Assembly: GCF_900112375.1 (NCBI RefSeq)
Contig: NZ_FOLS01000031.1
Span: 33,202-97,201 of the forward strand
Direction: 5' to 3'
DNA from: Pseudomonas citronellolis
GTDB taxonomy: Bacteria > Pseudomonadota > Gammaproteobacteria > Pseudomonadales > Pseudomonadaceae
DNA length: 64,000 nt
Shown here: positions 50,352 to 58,500 of the stretch, one piece after another
How the letters are laid out: every line of letters starts with the position of its first letter
Numbering within the stretch: position 1 is the first letter of the stretch
Translations under genes and position numbers: made by a program
Notes under the pieces: generated by a model
The model's input: only the letters and a program-made list of their open reading frames with translations
Database searches by the model: none
Told to the model about the DNA's origin: nothing

Positions 50352-51500
50352 TTAACCCTGGCTGTCCGAGGCGGCGGGCTTGCCGGCCTCAGGCGCGGGG
50401 GCGACGTTCTTCGCCGGCACGGCCTTGGCCTTGGCGCCGGGCTGGACGTACTGCAGGCCTTCGGTGATCAGGCGGTCGCCGGGCTTCAGGCCCTCGGTGA
50501 CCAGCCAGTAGGCCCCCACGGTGCGGTCGGTCTTGATGTTGCGCAGCTCGACCTTGTCGTCGGCGCCCAGCACCAGGGCGGTGGGCTGGCCACGCAGGTC
50601 GCGGGTCACGCCCTGCTGGGGCGCGAGGATGGCCTTGTCCTTCACCCCTTCCTGCAGCACGGCATGCACGAACATGCCCGGCAGCAATTCATGCTTGGGG
50701 TTGGGGAACACCGCACGGACGGTCACCGAGCCGGTGCCCTGGTCCACCGAGACCTCGGAGAACTCCAGCTTGCCTTCCAGCGGATAGGCCGAACCGTCCT
50801 CGAGGAACAGCTTGACCTTGGCCGCGTTGTCGCCGGCCTTCTGCAGGTTGCCGGCGGCCAGCTCGCGGCGCAGGCGCAGCAGCGAGGTGGAGGGCTGGGT
50901 GACGTCGACGTAGATGGGGTCGAGCTGCTGCACGGTGGCCATGGCGGTGGCCTGGCCGTTGGTCACCAGCGCGCCCTCGGTCACCGCCGAACGGCCGATG
51001 CGCCCGGAGATGGGCGACAGCACCTTGGTGTAGCGCAGGTTGATCTGCGCCTGGTCGACGGAGGCCTTGGCCTGCAGCGCGGCGGCCTGGGCATCGGCGT
51101 ACTGCTGCTTGCTCACCGCCTCGTCGGCCACCAGCAGCTTGTAGCGCTCGGCCTGCTGCTGGGTGGACATCAGGTTGGCCTTGGCGCTCTGGTAGGTGGC
51201 TTCGTAGGTGGCCGGGTCGATCTGGTACAGCTGCTGGCCTTCCTTGACGTCGCTGCCTTCCTTGAACAGGCGCTTGAGAATGATGCCGTTGACCTGCGGC
51301 CGCACTTCGGCCACCCGGAACGCCGTGGTGCGGCCGGGCAGCTCGGTGCTCAGCGGCACCGTCTGGGCCTGCAGGGTCACCACACCGACCTCGGGGGTCT
51401 GCGCCTGCTGCGGGGCCTCGTTCTTGCCGCAACCGGCAAGGGTAGCCATGGCGACGAGCAGGGCCGGAACCAGGGCGCGCTTGGCTGGCGTTCGTTGCAT
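50352..51500 (-). CDS. mexA: RND efflux membrane-fusion lipoprotein MexA
   Basis: A 382-residue adaptor joining MexB to OprM. Lipobox LAGC at Cys24; a barrel-sandwich/lipoyl domain with VRPQVNGIILKRLFKEGSDVKEGQQLYQID; an alpha-hairpin; a beta-barrel with TKVLSPISGRIGRSAVTEGALV. The N terminus MQRTPAKR is at ATG 51500, with GAGG 8 nt upstream. It is divergent from mexR; operator sites lie between. Confidence 0.95.
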   Translation of the reverse strand: MQRTPAKRALVPALLVAMATLAGCGKNEAPQQAQTPEVGVVTLQAQTVPLSTELPGRTTAFRVAEVRPQVNGIILKRLFKEGSDVKEGQQLYQIDPATYEATYQSAKANLMSTQQQAERYKLLVADEAVSKQQYADAQAAALQAKASVDQAQINLRYTKVLSPISGRIGRSAVTEGALVTNGQATAMATVQQLDPIYVDVTQPSTSLLRLRRELAAGNLQKAGDNAAKVKLFLEDGSAYPLEGKLEFSEVSVDQGTGSVTVRAVFPNPKHELLPGMFVHAVLQEGVKDKAILAPQQGVTRDLRGQPTALVLGADDKVELRNIKTDRTVGAYWLVTEGLKPGDRLITEGLQYVQPGAKAKAVPAKNVAPAPEAGKPAASDSQG

Positions 51501-51564
51501 ATCGTTGTCCTCGTAAGCGAAAGCATCCGGCACCACGGCGGCAGCCGGGCCGGAAAGGCTGGCA

Positions 51565-51593
51565 AAATACTTACATTCAGGTTTGTTTGTAAA
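51565..51593 (-). promoter_or_regulatory. mexA promoter with TtgR/NalD-type operator
   Basis: On the minus strand a -35-like TTTACA (51593-51588), a 17-bp spacer and GTATTT (51570-51565) overlap an inverted TTACA...TGTAA element (51571-51592). The sequence through ACAAAC...TGAATGTAAGTA matches the TtgR operator of P. putida ttgABC; NalD is the P. aeruginosa counterpart. It is 65 nt or more before mexA. Confidence 0.65.
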
Positions 51594-51687
51594 CGACCGA
51601 AAGCCTTGTCGGTAACCAACTGAAACGTTTTAGCCCATGGCGGGTGCTTCAGACGATTCCCGTTCGGCGTGAGCGGCTTGTCATAAA

Positions 51688-51702
51688 GTTGATAGCGTCA
51701 AC
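51688..51702. promoter_or_regulatory. MexR-binding box
   Basis: GTTGATAGCGTCAAC is a perfect GTTGA-N5-TCAAC inverted repeat, the recognition element of MexR, in the mexR-mexA divergent region. P. aeruginosa has two such repeats close together; only this one is clear here. Confidence 0.75.
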
Positions 51703-51765
51703 TAAAATAAGGAAAATGAATCGGCCGATCAATCGGCTTTACATTCCGTTTACCCCGTCCAGGCC

Positions 51766-52212
51766 ATGACCCGTCCCGTGAATCCCGACCTGCCACAGAA
51801 CCTGATGGCGCTCTTCGAGCATCTGCGCAACCAGCTGCAGATGGGCCTGCTCGCCCAGGGCATCGACCTGGCGCCGCCGGACATCCGCCTGCTGGAGCTG
51901 ATCGCCGAGGCCGAGGGCCTCATCAACCTGCAGGACGTCGGCCGGCAGATGTGCCGCGACAAGGCGCTGATCACCCGCAAGGTCCGCGAGATGGAGAGCC
52001 GCGGCCTGGTCCGCCGCGAGCGCAACCCGGGGGACCAGCGCAGCTTCCAGCTGTTCCTCACCGAGGCCGGCAAGGTCGTCCACGCACAGGCCCAGGCGAT
52101 TCTCGCATGCACCCATGACAGGCTCTTTGCACCGCTGGATGCCGAGGAGCAGCGCTGTATGGCGCACCTGCTGCAACGCTGCCTGGACGCCCAGGAAGAG
52201 CTGCCGCAGTAA
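51766..52212 (+). CDS. mexR: MarR-family repressor of mexAB-oprM
   Basis: A 148-residue winged-helix repressor (MexR is 147). The DNA-binding part includes [44 protein letters not shown]. Cys63 corresponds to the P. aeruginosa redox Cys62, but Cys30 is replaced by Ala30 ([10 protein letters not shown]). Extra cysteines occur near residues 110, 126 and 135. ATG 51766 has only a weak ribosome site. It converges on the YceI gene across a shared terminator. Confidence 0.9.
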   Translation: MTRPVNPDLPQNLMALFEHLRNQLQMGLLAQGIDLAPPDIRLLELIAEAEGLINLQDVGRQMCRDKALITRKVREMESRGLVRRERNPGDQRSFQLFLTEAGKVVHAQAQAILACTHDRLFAPLDAEEQRCMAHLLQRCLDAQEELPQ

Positions 52213-52214
52213 CG

Positions 52215-52240
52215 AAAACGCCGGCTTGCGCCGGCGTTTC
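52215..52240. terminator. Shared bidirectional terminator of mexR and the YceI gene
   Basis: AAACGCCGGC (52216-52225), loop ttgc, GCCGGCGTTT (52230-52239) is a perfect 10-bp stem with A and T tracts on both sides. Confidence 0.85.
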
Positions 52241-52254
52241 GCTGCAACCGCGTC

Positions 52255-52830
52255 TTATTGACGCACACCCTCCACCGACAGCGTCAGCTCGACTTCCTGG
52301 GAAGCCGGGCCGAGGTCGCGCTGGATGTTGAAGTCCTTCAGCTTCAGGGTGGTGGTGCCGAGGAAGCCGGCGCGGTAGCCGCCCCACGGGTCGTCGCCCT
52401 GGCCGATCAGCTCGGCCTTGAGGGTGACCGGCTTGGTCACGCCGTTGAGGGTCAGGTTGCCGGTGATCTCGGCGTTCTTGCCGTCGGCCTTGACGCCGGT
52501 GGACTCGAAGGTCGCGGTGGGGTTCTTCGAGACGTTGAGGAAGTCGCCGCTGCGCAGGTGCTTGTCACGTTCGGCGTGGTTGGTGTTCACGCTGTTGGTG
52601 TTGATGGTGACCTTGACCTTGTCGGCGGCCGGGTTCTTCTCGTCGAAGGTGAAGGCGCCGTCGAAGTCGTCGAAGCGGCCGTACAGCCAGCTGTAGCCCA
52701 GGTGCTTGATGCGGAACTCGATGAAGGCGTGCTGGCCTTCCTTGTCGATCTTGTAGTCGGCGGCCATGGCCTGGCCGGCGCTGAACAGGGCGGTACCCAG
52801 GGCCAGGGCGGCGAAGGTCTTCTTCAGCAT
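52255..52830 (-). CDS. YceI-family periplasmic lipid-binding protein
   Basis: A 191-residue secreted protein: signal peptide (1-~22, ending AMA-ADY) then a YceI lipocalin-like fold ([57 protein letters not shown]). YceI proteins bind polyisoprenoids. The gene is followed upstream on the same strand by a cytochrome b561 gene, a common pairing. ATG 52830 has GGAG at 7 nt. Confidence 0.9.
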   Translation of the reverse strand: MLKKTFAALALGTALFSAGQAMAADYKIDKEGQHAFIEFRIKHLGYSWLYGRFDDFDGAFTFDEKNPAADKVKVTINTNSVNTNHAERDKHLRSGDFLNVSKNPTATFESTGVKADGKNAEITGNLTLNGVTKPVTLKAELIGQGDDPWGGYRAGFLGTTTLKLKDFNIQRDLGPASQEVELTLSVEGVRQ

Positions 52831-52858
52831 GGTGATCTCCATAGGGTGCTAGGTGGGG

Positions 52859-53413
52859 TCAATCCGTGGAACGGCCGAGCATGCGCGTGAGGGTCGCATC
52901 GCGGTCGAGGAAATGGTGTTTGAGCGCCGCCAGGGCGTGCAGTACGGCGAAGACCACCAGGGCCCAGGCCAGGTACAGGTGGATGGCGCCGGCGGTGTCG
53001 GCCTGCTCGGGCAGCCCGCTCAAGGTCGCCGGCACGTCGAACCAGCCGAACACGCTGATGGGTTTGCCCTCGGCGGTGGAAATCAGGTAACCGGCGACGA
53101 TCACCGCGATCAGCAGCCCGTACAGCGCCAGGTGGCCGAGCTTGCTGGCCTTGCGCGTCAGCGCGCCATGGTTGGCCGGGGCCGGCGGCGGCGGGCTGAG
53201 GAAGCGCCAGGCGATGCGCACGATCAGGGCGATGGCCAGCAGGATGCCGATGCTCTTGTGGATTTCCGGGGCGCGGTGATACCAGGTGTCGTAGTAGTCC
53301 AGCTCGCGCATCCACAGGCCCAGGCCGAACAGGCCGAAGACCACCAGGGCGCTGCCCCAGTGCAAGAAGAGACTGACCAGACCGTAACGGGAGGGCGAAT
53401 TACGCCATTGCAT
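52859..53413 (-). CDS. Cytochrome b561 family membrane protein
   Basis: A 184-residue four-helix di-heme protein. Histidines in LHWGSA, IHKSIG, LGHLALYG and IHLYLAWALVVFAVLHALAALKHH are the heme ligands of the bacterial b561 family. It probably passes electrons across the inner membrane and sits in an operon with the YceI gene 28 nt downstream. ATG 53413 follows AGGAAA. Confidence 0.9.
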   Translation of the reverse strand: MQWRNSPSRYGLVSLFLHWGSALVVFGLFGLGLWMRELDYYDTWYHRAPEIHKSIGILLAIALIVRIAWRFLSPPPPAPANHGALTRKASKLGHLALYGLLIAVIVAGYLISTAEGKPISVFGWFDVPATLSGLPEQADTAGAIHLYLAWALVVFAVLHALAALKHHFLDRDATLTRMLGRSTD

Positions 53414-53594
53414 CGAAAGGTTTCCTGATAAAGCCGGAGCATCAAGACTAGCGGCAAAACGATCGGATAAAAGTGGAAATTACTGCTTTGAAACATCGAT
53501 TCACAAGATAGCTTCGCTGGCTAACGACCATTCCAGAGCCTTCTGTGCCTCTTTCGAGATAACACCCCGGGCGCGGGAATTATTCACCGCCAAA

Positions 53595-53626
53595 GAAAAA
53601 GGGGCGCTGGAAGGCGCCCCTTTTTC
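53595..53626 (-). terminator. Terminator of the amine oxidase gene
   Basis: GGGGCGC (53601-53607) and GCGCCCC (53614-53620) with an AAAAA/TTTTT flank; a strong intrinsic terminator 25-50 nt past the oxidase stop. Confidence 0.88.
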
Positions 53627-53650
53627 ACAGGCAGTGGCGGGAACCGCGGC

Positions 53651-55135
53651 TCAGAACATGTCGGTGAACCAGGAGAACGCACCCTTCTTCTTGCCCTCGC
53701 CCGCGGCCGGCGCCGCCGGCGCTTCGCTGGCCTTGGCCGGCGCGGGGATGCTGACGCTCTTGCCGTCGGCCAGGTCGCGCAGTTGCGCGGCGGCGCGCTT
53801 GCCGCTGCGCAGGGCGCCCTCGATGGTGCCCGGGTAGAGCGCGTCGGTGTGCTCGCCGGCGAAGGCGACGCGCGGCAGCGGCTGTTCCCAGGCGCGCCAG
53901 AAGCGGCTGATCTGCCCCGGGCCGTAGGCCAGGTAGGAGCCGCCGGTGCTGACGTCGGTGCTGTAGCGGCGCATTTCATAGCCGGAATAGGCGCCGCGCA
54001 TCTTCGGGTAGTACTTGTTCATGCGGATCAGCACCTGGTCGACCATCTGCCGGTCGCCGAAGGCCTGCAGCACGCGGGCGTTGTCGCCGGAGAGGTTGAT
54101 CAGCACGTTGGCGCCACCCTTGAGCGCGGGCTCGACCCAGATCATGCCCAGGCCCTGGTCGCTGTAGATCTCGCCGGACAGGCGCGACTTGTCGTCCCAC
54201 ACCGGGCGCTTGAACTTCAGCAGGATCTGGTCGCGCCAGCCGTAGTTGGTGTTCTTCAGCGCTTCCTGCTGCCTGGCGTTGAGCCCCGGGGTCAGTTGGA
54301 TCTGGGCCAGGGCGCGCAGCGGCACGGCGAGCACCACGTAGTCGGCGCTGTAGCCGGTGGTGCCGGCCTTGACGGTGACGCCGTCCTTGTCCTGCACGAT
54401 GGCGCTGACGCGGGCGTTGGTCTTGATGGTCTTCAACTGCTTGACGAAGGCCTGGGCCAGCACCTGGCTGCCGCCCGGCAGTCGCGCGGCGCGCAGGTCG
54501 CGGTCGTCGACGTTGCGGTACACCCGGCCCTGCTGGGCGAGGTACAGCAGCGACAGGCGCGAGGGCTCGTCATAGTGCGAGCGGATGCGCTGGTTGACCA
54601 GCAGGCGCGCGGTCGGCGACAGATTCAGCTTGTCCAGCCAGCGGGCGACGTTGAGCTGGTCGAGGGCGAACAGGGTCTTGTTGGCCAGCGGGTCGAGCGG
54701 GTCGTCGATGGACGCCGAGAGATCGTTCAGCGACTTCTCGAAGCGCTCCAGGTCGGCGGCCACGGCGGGCATCTTCTGCTTCAGGTCGGCGGAGCTGTAG
54801 TAGACGCCGTCGATCAGGTAGCTGGGGGTACGCACGAATTCCGGCGCCGGCACCGCTTTCAGCTTGAGGGTGTCCAGGTAGCCGTTGAGGGTCGGCTGGG
54901 CCTTGGCGTTGCCCAGCCATTCGCTGGTGGCCAGGCCCGAGCGCCCGCCGATCTGCGGCTTGGCCTCCAGCAGGGTGACCTGCCAGCCCGACTGCTGCAG
55001 TTCATAGGCGGCGCTGAGGCCGGCCAGCCCGCCGCCGACCACGATCGCGGTCGGCTGTTTGTCCTTGCCCAGCGCGAACGCGCTGAACGCCGCCAGCGCC
55101 AGCAGCGAGGCCGCGCGCAGCCATCGAATCTTCAT
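53651..55135 (-). CDS. FAD-dependent amine oxidase
   Basis: A 494-residue flavoprotein. An N-terminal secretion signal or anchor (1-~22) precedes the FAD-binding dinucleotide motif VVGGGLAGLSAAYELQQSGWQVTLLEA and the GG doublet; the C-terminal FAGEHTDALYPGTIEGALRSG is the second FAD-binding site. It probably oxidises amines in the periplasm; the substrate is unknown. The Ala/Pro/Lys-rich C terminus is unusual. ATG 55135 was chosen because it fits the signal and a GGGGGA ribosome site. It is divergent from bioA. Confidence 0.88.
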   Translation of the reverse strand: MKIRWLRAASLLALAAFSAFALGKDKQPTAIVVGGGLAGLSAAYELQQSGWQVTLLEAKPQIGGRSGLATSEWLGNAKAQPTLNGYLDTLKLKAVPAPEFVRTPSYLIDGVYYSSADLKQKMPAVAADLERFEKSLNDLSASIDDPLDPLANKTLFALDQLNVARWLDKLNLSPTARLLVNQRIRSHYDEPSRLSLLYLAQQGRVYRNVDDRDLRAARLPGGSQVLAQAFVKQLKTIKTNARVSAIVQDKDGVTVKAGTTGYSADYVVLAVPLRALAQIQLTPGLNARQQEALKNTNYGWRDQILLKFKRPVWDDKSRLSGEIYSDQGLGMIWVEPALKGGANVLINLSGDNARVLQAFGDRQMVDQVLIRMNKYYPKMRGAYSGYEMRRYSTDVSTGGSYLAYGPGQISRFWRAWEQPLPRVAFAGEHTDALYPGTIEGALRSGKRAAAQLRDLADGKSVSIPAPAKASEAPAAPAAGEGKKKGAFSWFTDMF

Positions 55136-55289
55136 CGTGCATCCCCCAACATGGTGCGAAGGCGCGCAGCATACGCCAGCGCCCAGTGGCCGGCCAGATG
55201 CCACCCTCTGCCGTGTGTCGCGGCGCGCGCCTTGTCCGTCCATGTCCCATTGCATAGGCTTGCCCGACGACTTCAAGAGGAGACCTTCC

Positions 55290-56693
55290 ATGGGCCTGAA
55301 CGCCGAGTGGATGCAGCGCGACCTGGAGGTGCTCTGGCACCCCTGCACCCAGATGAAAGACCACGAGCGCCTGCCGGTCATCCCCATCCGCCGCGGCAAG
55401 GGCGTGTGGCTGGAGGACTTCGAGGGCAAGCGCTACCTGGACGCGGTCAGCTCCTGGTGGGTGAACGTCTTCGGCCACGCCAACCCGCGCATCAACCAGC
55501 GCATCAAGGACCAGGTCGACCAGCTGGAGCACGTGATCCTCGCCGGCTTCACCCATGCGCCGGTGGTCGAGCTGTCCGAACGCCTGGTGCGCCTCACGCC
55601 CGAGGGCCTGTCGCGGGTGTTCTACGCCGACAACGGCTCCTCCGGCATCGAGGTGGCGCTGAAGATGAGCTACCACTACTGGCAGAACTGCGGCCAGCCG
55701 GCGAAGAAGCGTTTCGTCACCCTGACCAACAGCTACCACGGCGAGACCGTGGCGGCGATGTCGGTGGGCGACGTGGCGCTGTTCACCGAGACCTACAAGT
55801 CGCTGCTGCTCGACACCCTCAAGGTGCCCAGCCCGGACTGCTACCTGCGCGCCGAGGGCGAGAGTTGGGAAGCCCATTCACGGGCCATGTTCGAGCACAT
55901 GGAACGGACCCTGGAGCAGCATCACCGGGAAGTCGCCGCGGTCATCGTCGAGCCGCTGATCCAGGGCGCCGGCGGCATGCGCATGTACCACCCGGTGTAC
56001 CTGAAGCTGCTGCGCGAGGCCTGCGACCGCTACGGCGTGCACCTGATCCACGACGAGATCGCCGTCGGCTTCGGCCGCACCGGCACGATGTTCGCCTGCG
56101 AGCAGGCCGGCATCACCCCGGACTTCCTGGTGCTGTCCAAGGCCCTGACCGGCGGCTACCTGCCGATGGCCGCGGTGCTGACCACCGACACCGTCTACCA
56201 GGCCTTCTACGACGACTACGCCACCCTGCGCGCCTTCCTGCATTCGCACACCTACACCGGCAACCCGCTGGCCTGCACCGCGGCCCTGGCGACCCTCGAC
56301 ATCTTCGAGCAGGACAACGTGATCGAGGCCAACAAGGCCCTGGCCGCGCGCATGGCCTCGGCTACCGCGCACCTGGCCGACCATCCCCACGTGGCCGAAG
56401 TCCGCCAGACCGGCATGGCCCTGGCCATCGAGATGGTCCAGGACAAGACCAGCCGCGCGGCCTACCCCTGGCAGGAGCGCCGCGGCCTGAAGGTCTACCA
56501 GCACGCCCTGGAACGCGGCGCCATGCTGCGCCCGCTGGGCAACGTGGTGTACTTCCTGCCGCCCTACGTGATCACCCCGGAGGAAATCGACTTCCTCGCC
56601 GAGGTGGCCAGCGAAGGCATCGACATTGCCTGCCGGGACTCGGTGAGCGTGGCGGTCAGCGGGTTGTATCCGGATCACCGGGATCCGGGCTAG
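55290..56693 (+). CDS. bioA: Adenosylmethionine-8-amino-7-oxononanoate aminotransferase
   Basis: A 467-residue PLP enzyme of biotin synthesis, making 7,8-diaminopelargonate. WHPCTQMKDHE and SSWWVNVFGHANPRIN are in the N-terminal substrate region; HDEIAVGFGRTG and LSKALTGGYLPMAAV hold the PLP Asp and Lys. ATG 55290 follows AAGAGGAG. A TAGGCT hexamer 30 nt upstream may be its -10. Followed by a large inverted repeat and rsmE. Confidence 0.95.
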   Translation: MGLNAEWMQRDLEVLWHPCTQMKDHERLPVIPIRRGKGVWLEDFEGKRYLDAVSSWWVNVFGHANPRINQRIKDQVDQLEHVILAGFTHAPVVELSERLVRLTPEGLSRVFYADNGSSGIEVALKMSYHYWQNCGQPAKKRFVTLTNSYHGETVAAMSVGDVALFTETYKSLLLDTLKVPSPDCYLRAEGESWEAHSRAMFEHMERTLEQHHREVAAVIVEPLIQGAGGMRMYHPVYLKLLREACDRYGVHLIHDEIAVGFGRTGTMFACEQAGITPDFLVLSKALTGGYLPMAAVLTTDTVYQAFYDDYATLRAFLHSHTYTGNPLACTAALATLDIFEQDNVIEANKALAARMASATAHLADHPHVAEVRQTGMALAIEMVQDKTSRAAYPWQERRGLKVYQHALERGAMLRPLGNVVYFLPPYVITPEEIDFLAEVASEGIDIACRDSVSVAVSGLYPDHRDPG

Positions 56694-56695
56694 CG

Positions 56696-56797
56696 GCTGA
56701 GAGCCGAGAAGAGCGCTGGAGGCCGAAGGCTGGACGAAATGCAAAGCGGGCTGCACCATGCCGCTCTTCGTTCAGCCTCCAGCCTTCAGCGGCTTTG
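56696..56797. repeat. Large imperfect inverted repeat between bioA and rsmE
   Basis: Left arm with AGCCGAGAAGAGCGCTGGAG and GGCTGGACGAA pairs with the right-arm TTCGTTCAGCCTCCAGCC...CAGCGGCT, leaving about 30 nt between. It resembles the heptad repeat structures downstream of priA and hslU. Confidence 0.65.
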
Positions 56798-56803
56798 TTT
56801 CCT

Positions 56804-57523
56804 ATGCGCCTTTCCCGCTTCTTCATCGACGCCCCCCTCTCCCTCGGCCAGCACGAGTTGCCCGAGGCCCAGGCCCACTACATCGGCCGCGTGCTGCGGC
56901 ATGCCGCCGGCGATGCCGTGCAGTTGTTCGACGGCTCCGGCCAGGAGTTCCTCGGCGAGCTGGTAGAGGTGGGCAAGAAGAACGTGCGCGTGGAGCTGCG
57001 CGAAAGCTTCGCCGGCCTGGCCGAGTCGCCGCTGCGCCTGCACCTGGGCCAGGGCCTGTCGCGCGGCGAGCGCATGGACTGGGCGATCCAGAAGGCCACC
57101 GAACTGGGCGCCGCGCGGATCACCCCGATCGTCAGCGAACGCTGCGAAGTGCGCCTGAAGGACGAACGCGCCGACAAGCGCACCGCCCACTGGCGCCAGA
57201 TCGCCATCAGCGCCTGTGAGCAATGCGGCCGCTCGGTGCTGCCGCAGATAGACGCCCCCGTCAGCCTCGCAGAATGGCTGCAGGCCACCGAGGCGGACCT
57301 CAAGCTGGTGCTGCACCCGGTGGCCGAGCCCCTGGCCAGCCACGCCCGCCCGGGCAGCCTGGCCTTCCTCATCGGCCCGGAAGGCGGCCTGAGCGACGCC
57401 GAGGTGGAACAGGCCAAGGCCGCCGGCTTCCACGCCGCCCGCCTGGGCCCGCGGGTGCTGCGCACCGAGACCGCTCCGGTGGTGGCGCTGAGCGTGGCGC
57501 AGCAGCTGTGGGGCGATTTCTGA
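56804..57523 (+). CDS. rsmE: 16S rRNA m3U1498 methyltransferase RsmE, paralogue 2
   Basis: A 239-residue SPOUT-class methyltransferase with MRLSRFFIDAPL, QKATELGAARITPI and LIGPEGGLSDAEVEQAKAAGFHAARLGPRVLRTETAPV, closer to the canonical RsmE pattern than the gene at 40132-40839. It methylates N3 of U1498 in 16S rRNA. ATG 56804 follows bioA by 110 bp, with no strong ribosome site. Confidence 0.9.
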   Translation: MRLSRFFIDAPLSLGQHELPEAQAHYIGRVLRHAAGDAVQLFDGSGQEFLGELVEVGKKNVRVELRESFAGLAESPLRLHLGQGLSRGERMDWAIQKATELGAARITPIVSERCEVRLKDERADKRTAHWRQIAISACEQCGRSVLPQIDAPVSLAEWLQATEADLKLVLHPVAEPLASHARPGSLAFLIGPEGGLSDAEVEQAKAAGFHAARLGPRVLRTETAPVVALSVAQQLWGDF

Positions 57524-57540
57524 GGTAGCCGCCGGAACCC

Positions 57541-57795
57541 TCGGCTATCGCGGACAAGGTCCTGCGACCGTGCCTCCCCGGCCCCATCGTGGCGGGCCAT
57601 GCCCGCGGTTCGCGCGCAGGGCGCGCTCCTACAGGGGAACGCCGCGGTTGGCGCAGCGTAGGAGCGGACTCCGTCCGCGATATCCCGGAACCGGCCGTCG
57701 GCCGGATCGCGGATGAATCCGCTCCTACAGGTGGGTTCGAAGCCCCGTAGGATGGGTTGAGCGAAGCGATACCCATCGCCGTAGCGATTGGCGCG
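57541..57795. repeat. REP and GTAGGATGGGTTGAGC repeats upstream of chpE
   Basis: A degenerate REP region (57541-57635), an inverted REP doublet (57657-57730) and one half of a GTAGGATGGGTTGAGC element (57746-57795) that lacks its returning arm. Confidence 0.75.
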
Positions 57796-57809
57796 CCAGA
57801 CGCGCGCCC

Positions 57810-58421
57810 TCAAAGCCCGCGCAGAGCCAGGCCGGCCAGGCCGAGCAGCAGCAGGCCGCAGCCGGCGTAGCTGACGCGGTGCCAGAACAGCGAGGTGTTG
57901 CGCCGCAGCCAGTCCACCAGGCCGGCGCAGAGGAAGCACCAGATCAGCGACGAGAGCATGAAACCGGCGAAGAACACCAGCGACTGCGCCTGGCTCGGGG
58001 CGCCTTCGACGATGCCGGCCAGGGCGCTGCCCAGCGCGCCCCAGTAGACCACGTTCTTCGGGTTAGACAGCGAGATGGCCGCCCCGGAGGCGAAGGCGTT
58101 GCCGGCGCTGGTGGCCGCCTCCAGGTCGTCCAGTGGCGGGCGCCAGGCGTCGCGCAGGCCCTGGATGCCGAGCCAGGCCAGGTAGCCGGCGCAGGCCAGG
58201 GTCAGCGGCACGCGCACTTGTTCATGGGCCAGCAGCAGGGCCAGGCCGGTCAGCCCGAGCAAGGCCCAGACCGCATCGCCGATCAACGAACCCAACTGCA
58301 CCAGCAGCGCCGGGCGGAAGCCGCCGGTCAGGCCACGGCGCAGGGTTTCGCTGAACACCGCCCCCGGCGAGATATTGAAGGCGAAGCCGAACAGCAGGGC
58401 GGCAAGGAAGATGGCGAGCAT
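57810..58421 (-). CDS. chpE: LysE/RhtB-family transporter (ChpE)
   Basis: A 203-residue protein with six hydrophobic segments, typical of amino acid exporters. NISPGAVFSETLRRG near the start and SGAAISLSNPKNVVYWGALGSAL in the middle are marks of the LysE superfamily. In P. aeruginosa it is the last gene of the chp cluster. Its transported compound is not known. Confidence 0.86.
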   Translation of the reverse strand: MLAIFLAALLFGFAFNISPGAVFSETLRRGLTGGFRPALLVQLGSLIGDAVWALLGLTGLALLLAHEQVRVPLTLACAGYLAWLGIQGLRDAWRPPLDDLEAATSAGNAFASGAAISLSNPKNVVYWGALGSALAGIVEGAPSQAQSLVFFAGFMLSSLIWCFLCAGLVDWLRRNTSLFWHRVSYAGCGLLLLGLAGLALRGL

Positions 58422-58500
58422 GGGGCGGGACTCCGGAAAGCAGGAATGCGCCCATTCTCCCCAGACGATGGCGGAAAAACTTGAACCGGATTGCGCCGCT

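Noticed and set aside
47196..51623. A 1475-codon open frame on the plus strand across mexB and mexA
   Set aside because: It is the antisense of mexA and mexB, is His/Gln/Arg-rich as shadows in GC-rich DNA are, and has no domain. High-GC antisense frames are long by chance.
53783..57523. A 1246-codon plus-strand open frame from the amine oxidase region through bioA to rsmE
   Set aside because: Only its end (56804-57523) is a real gene. The rest is antisense or out of frame with the amine oxidase and bioA.
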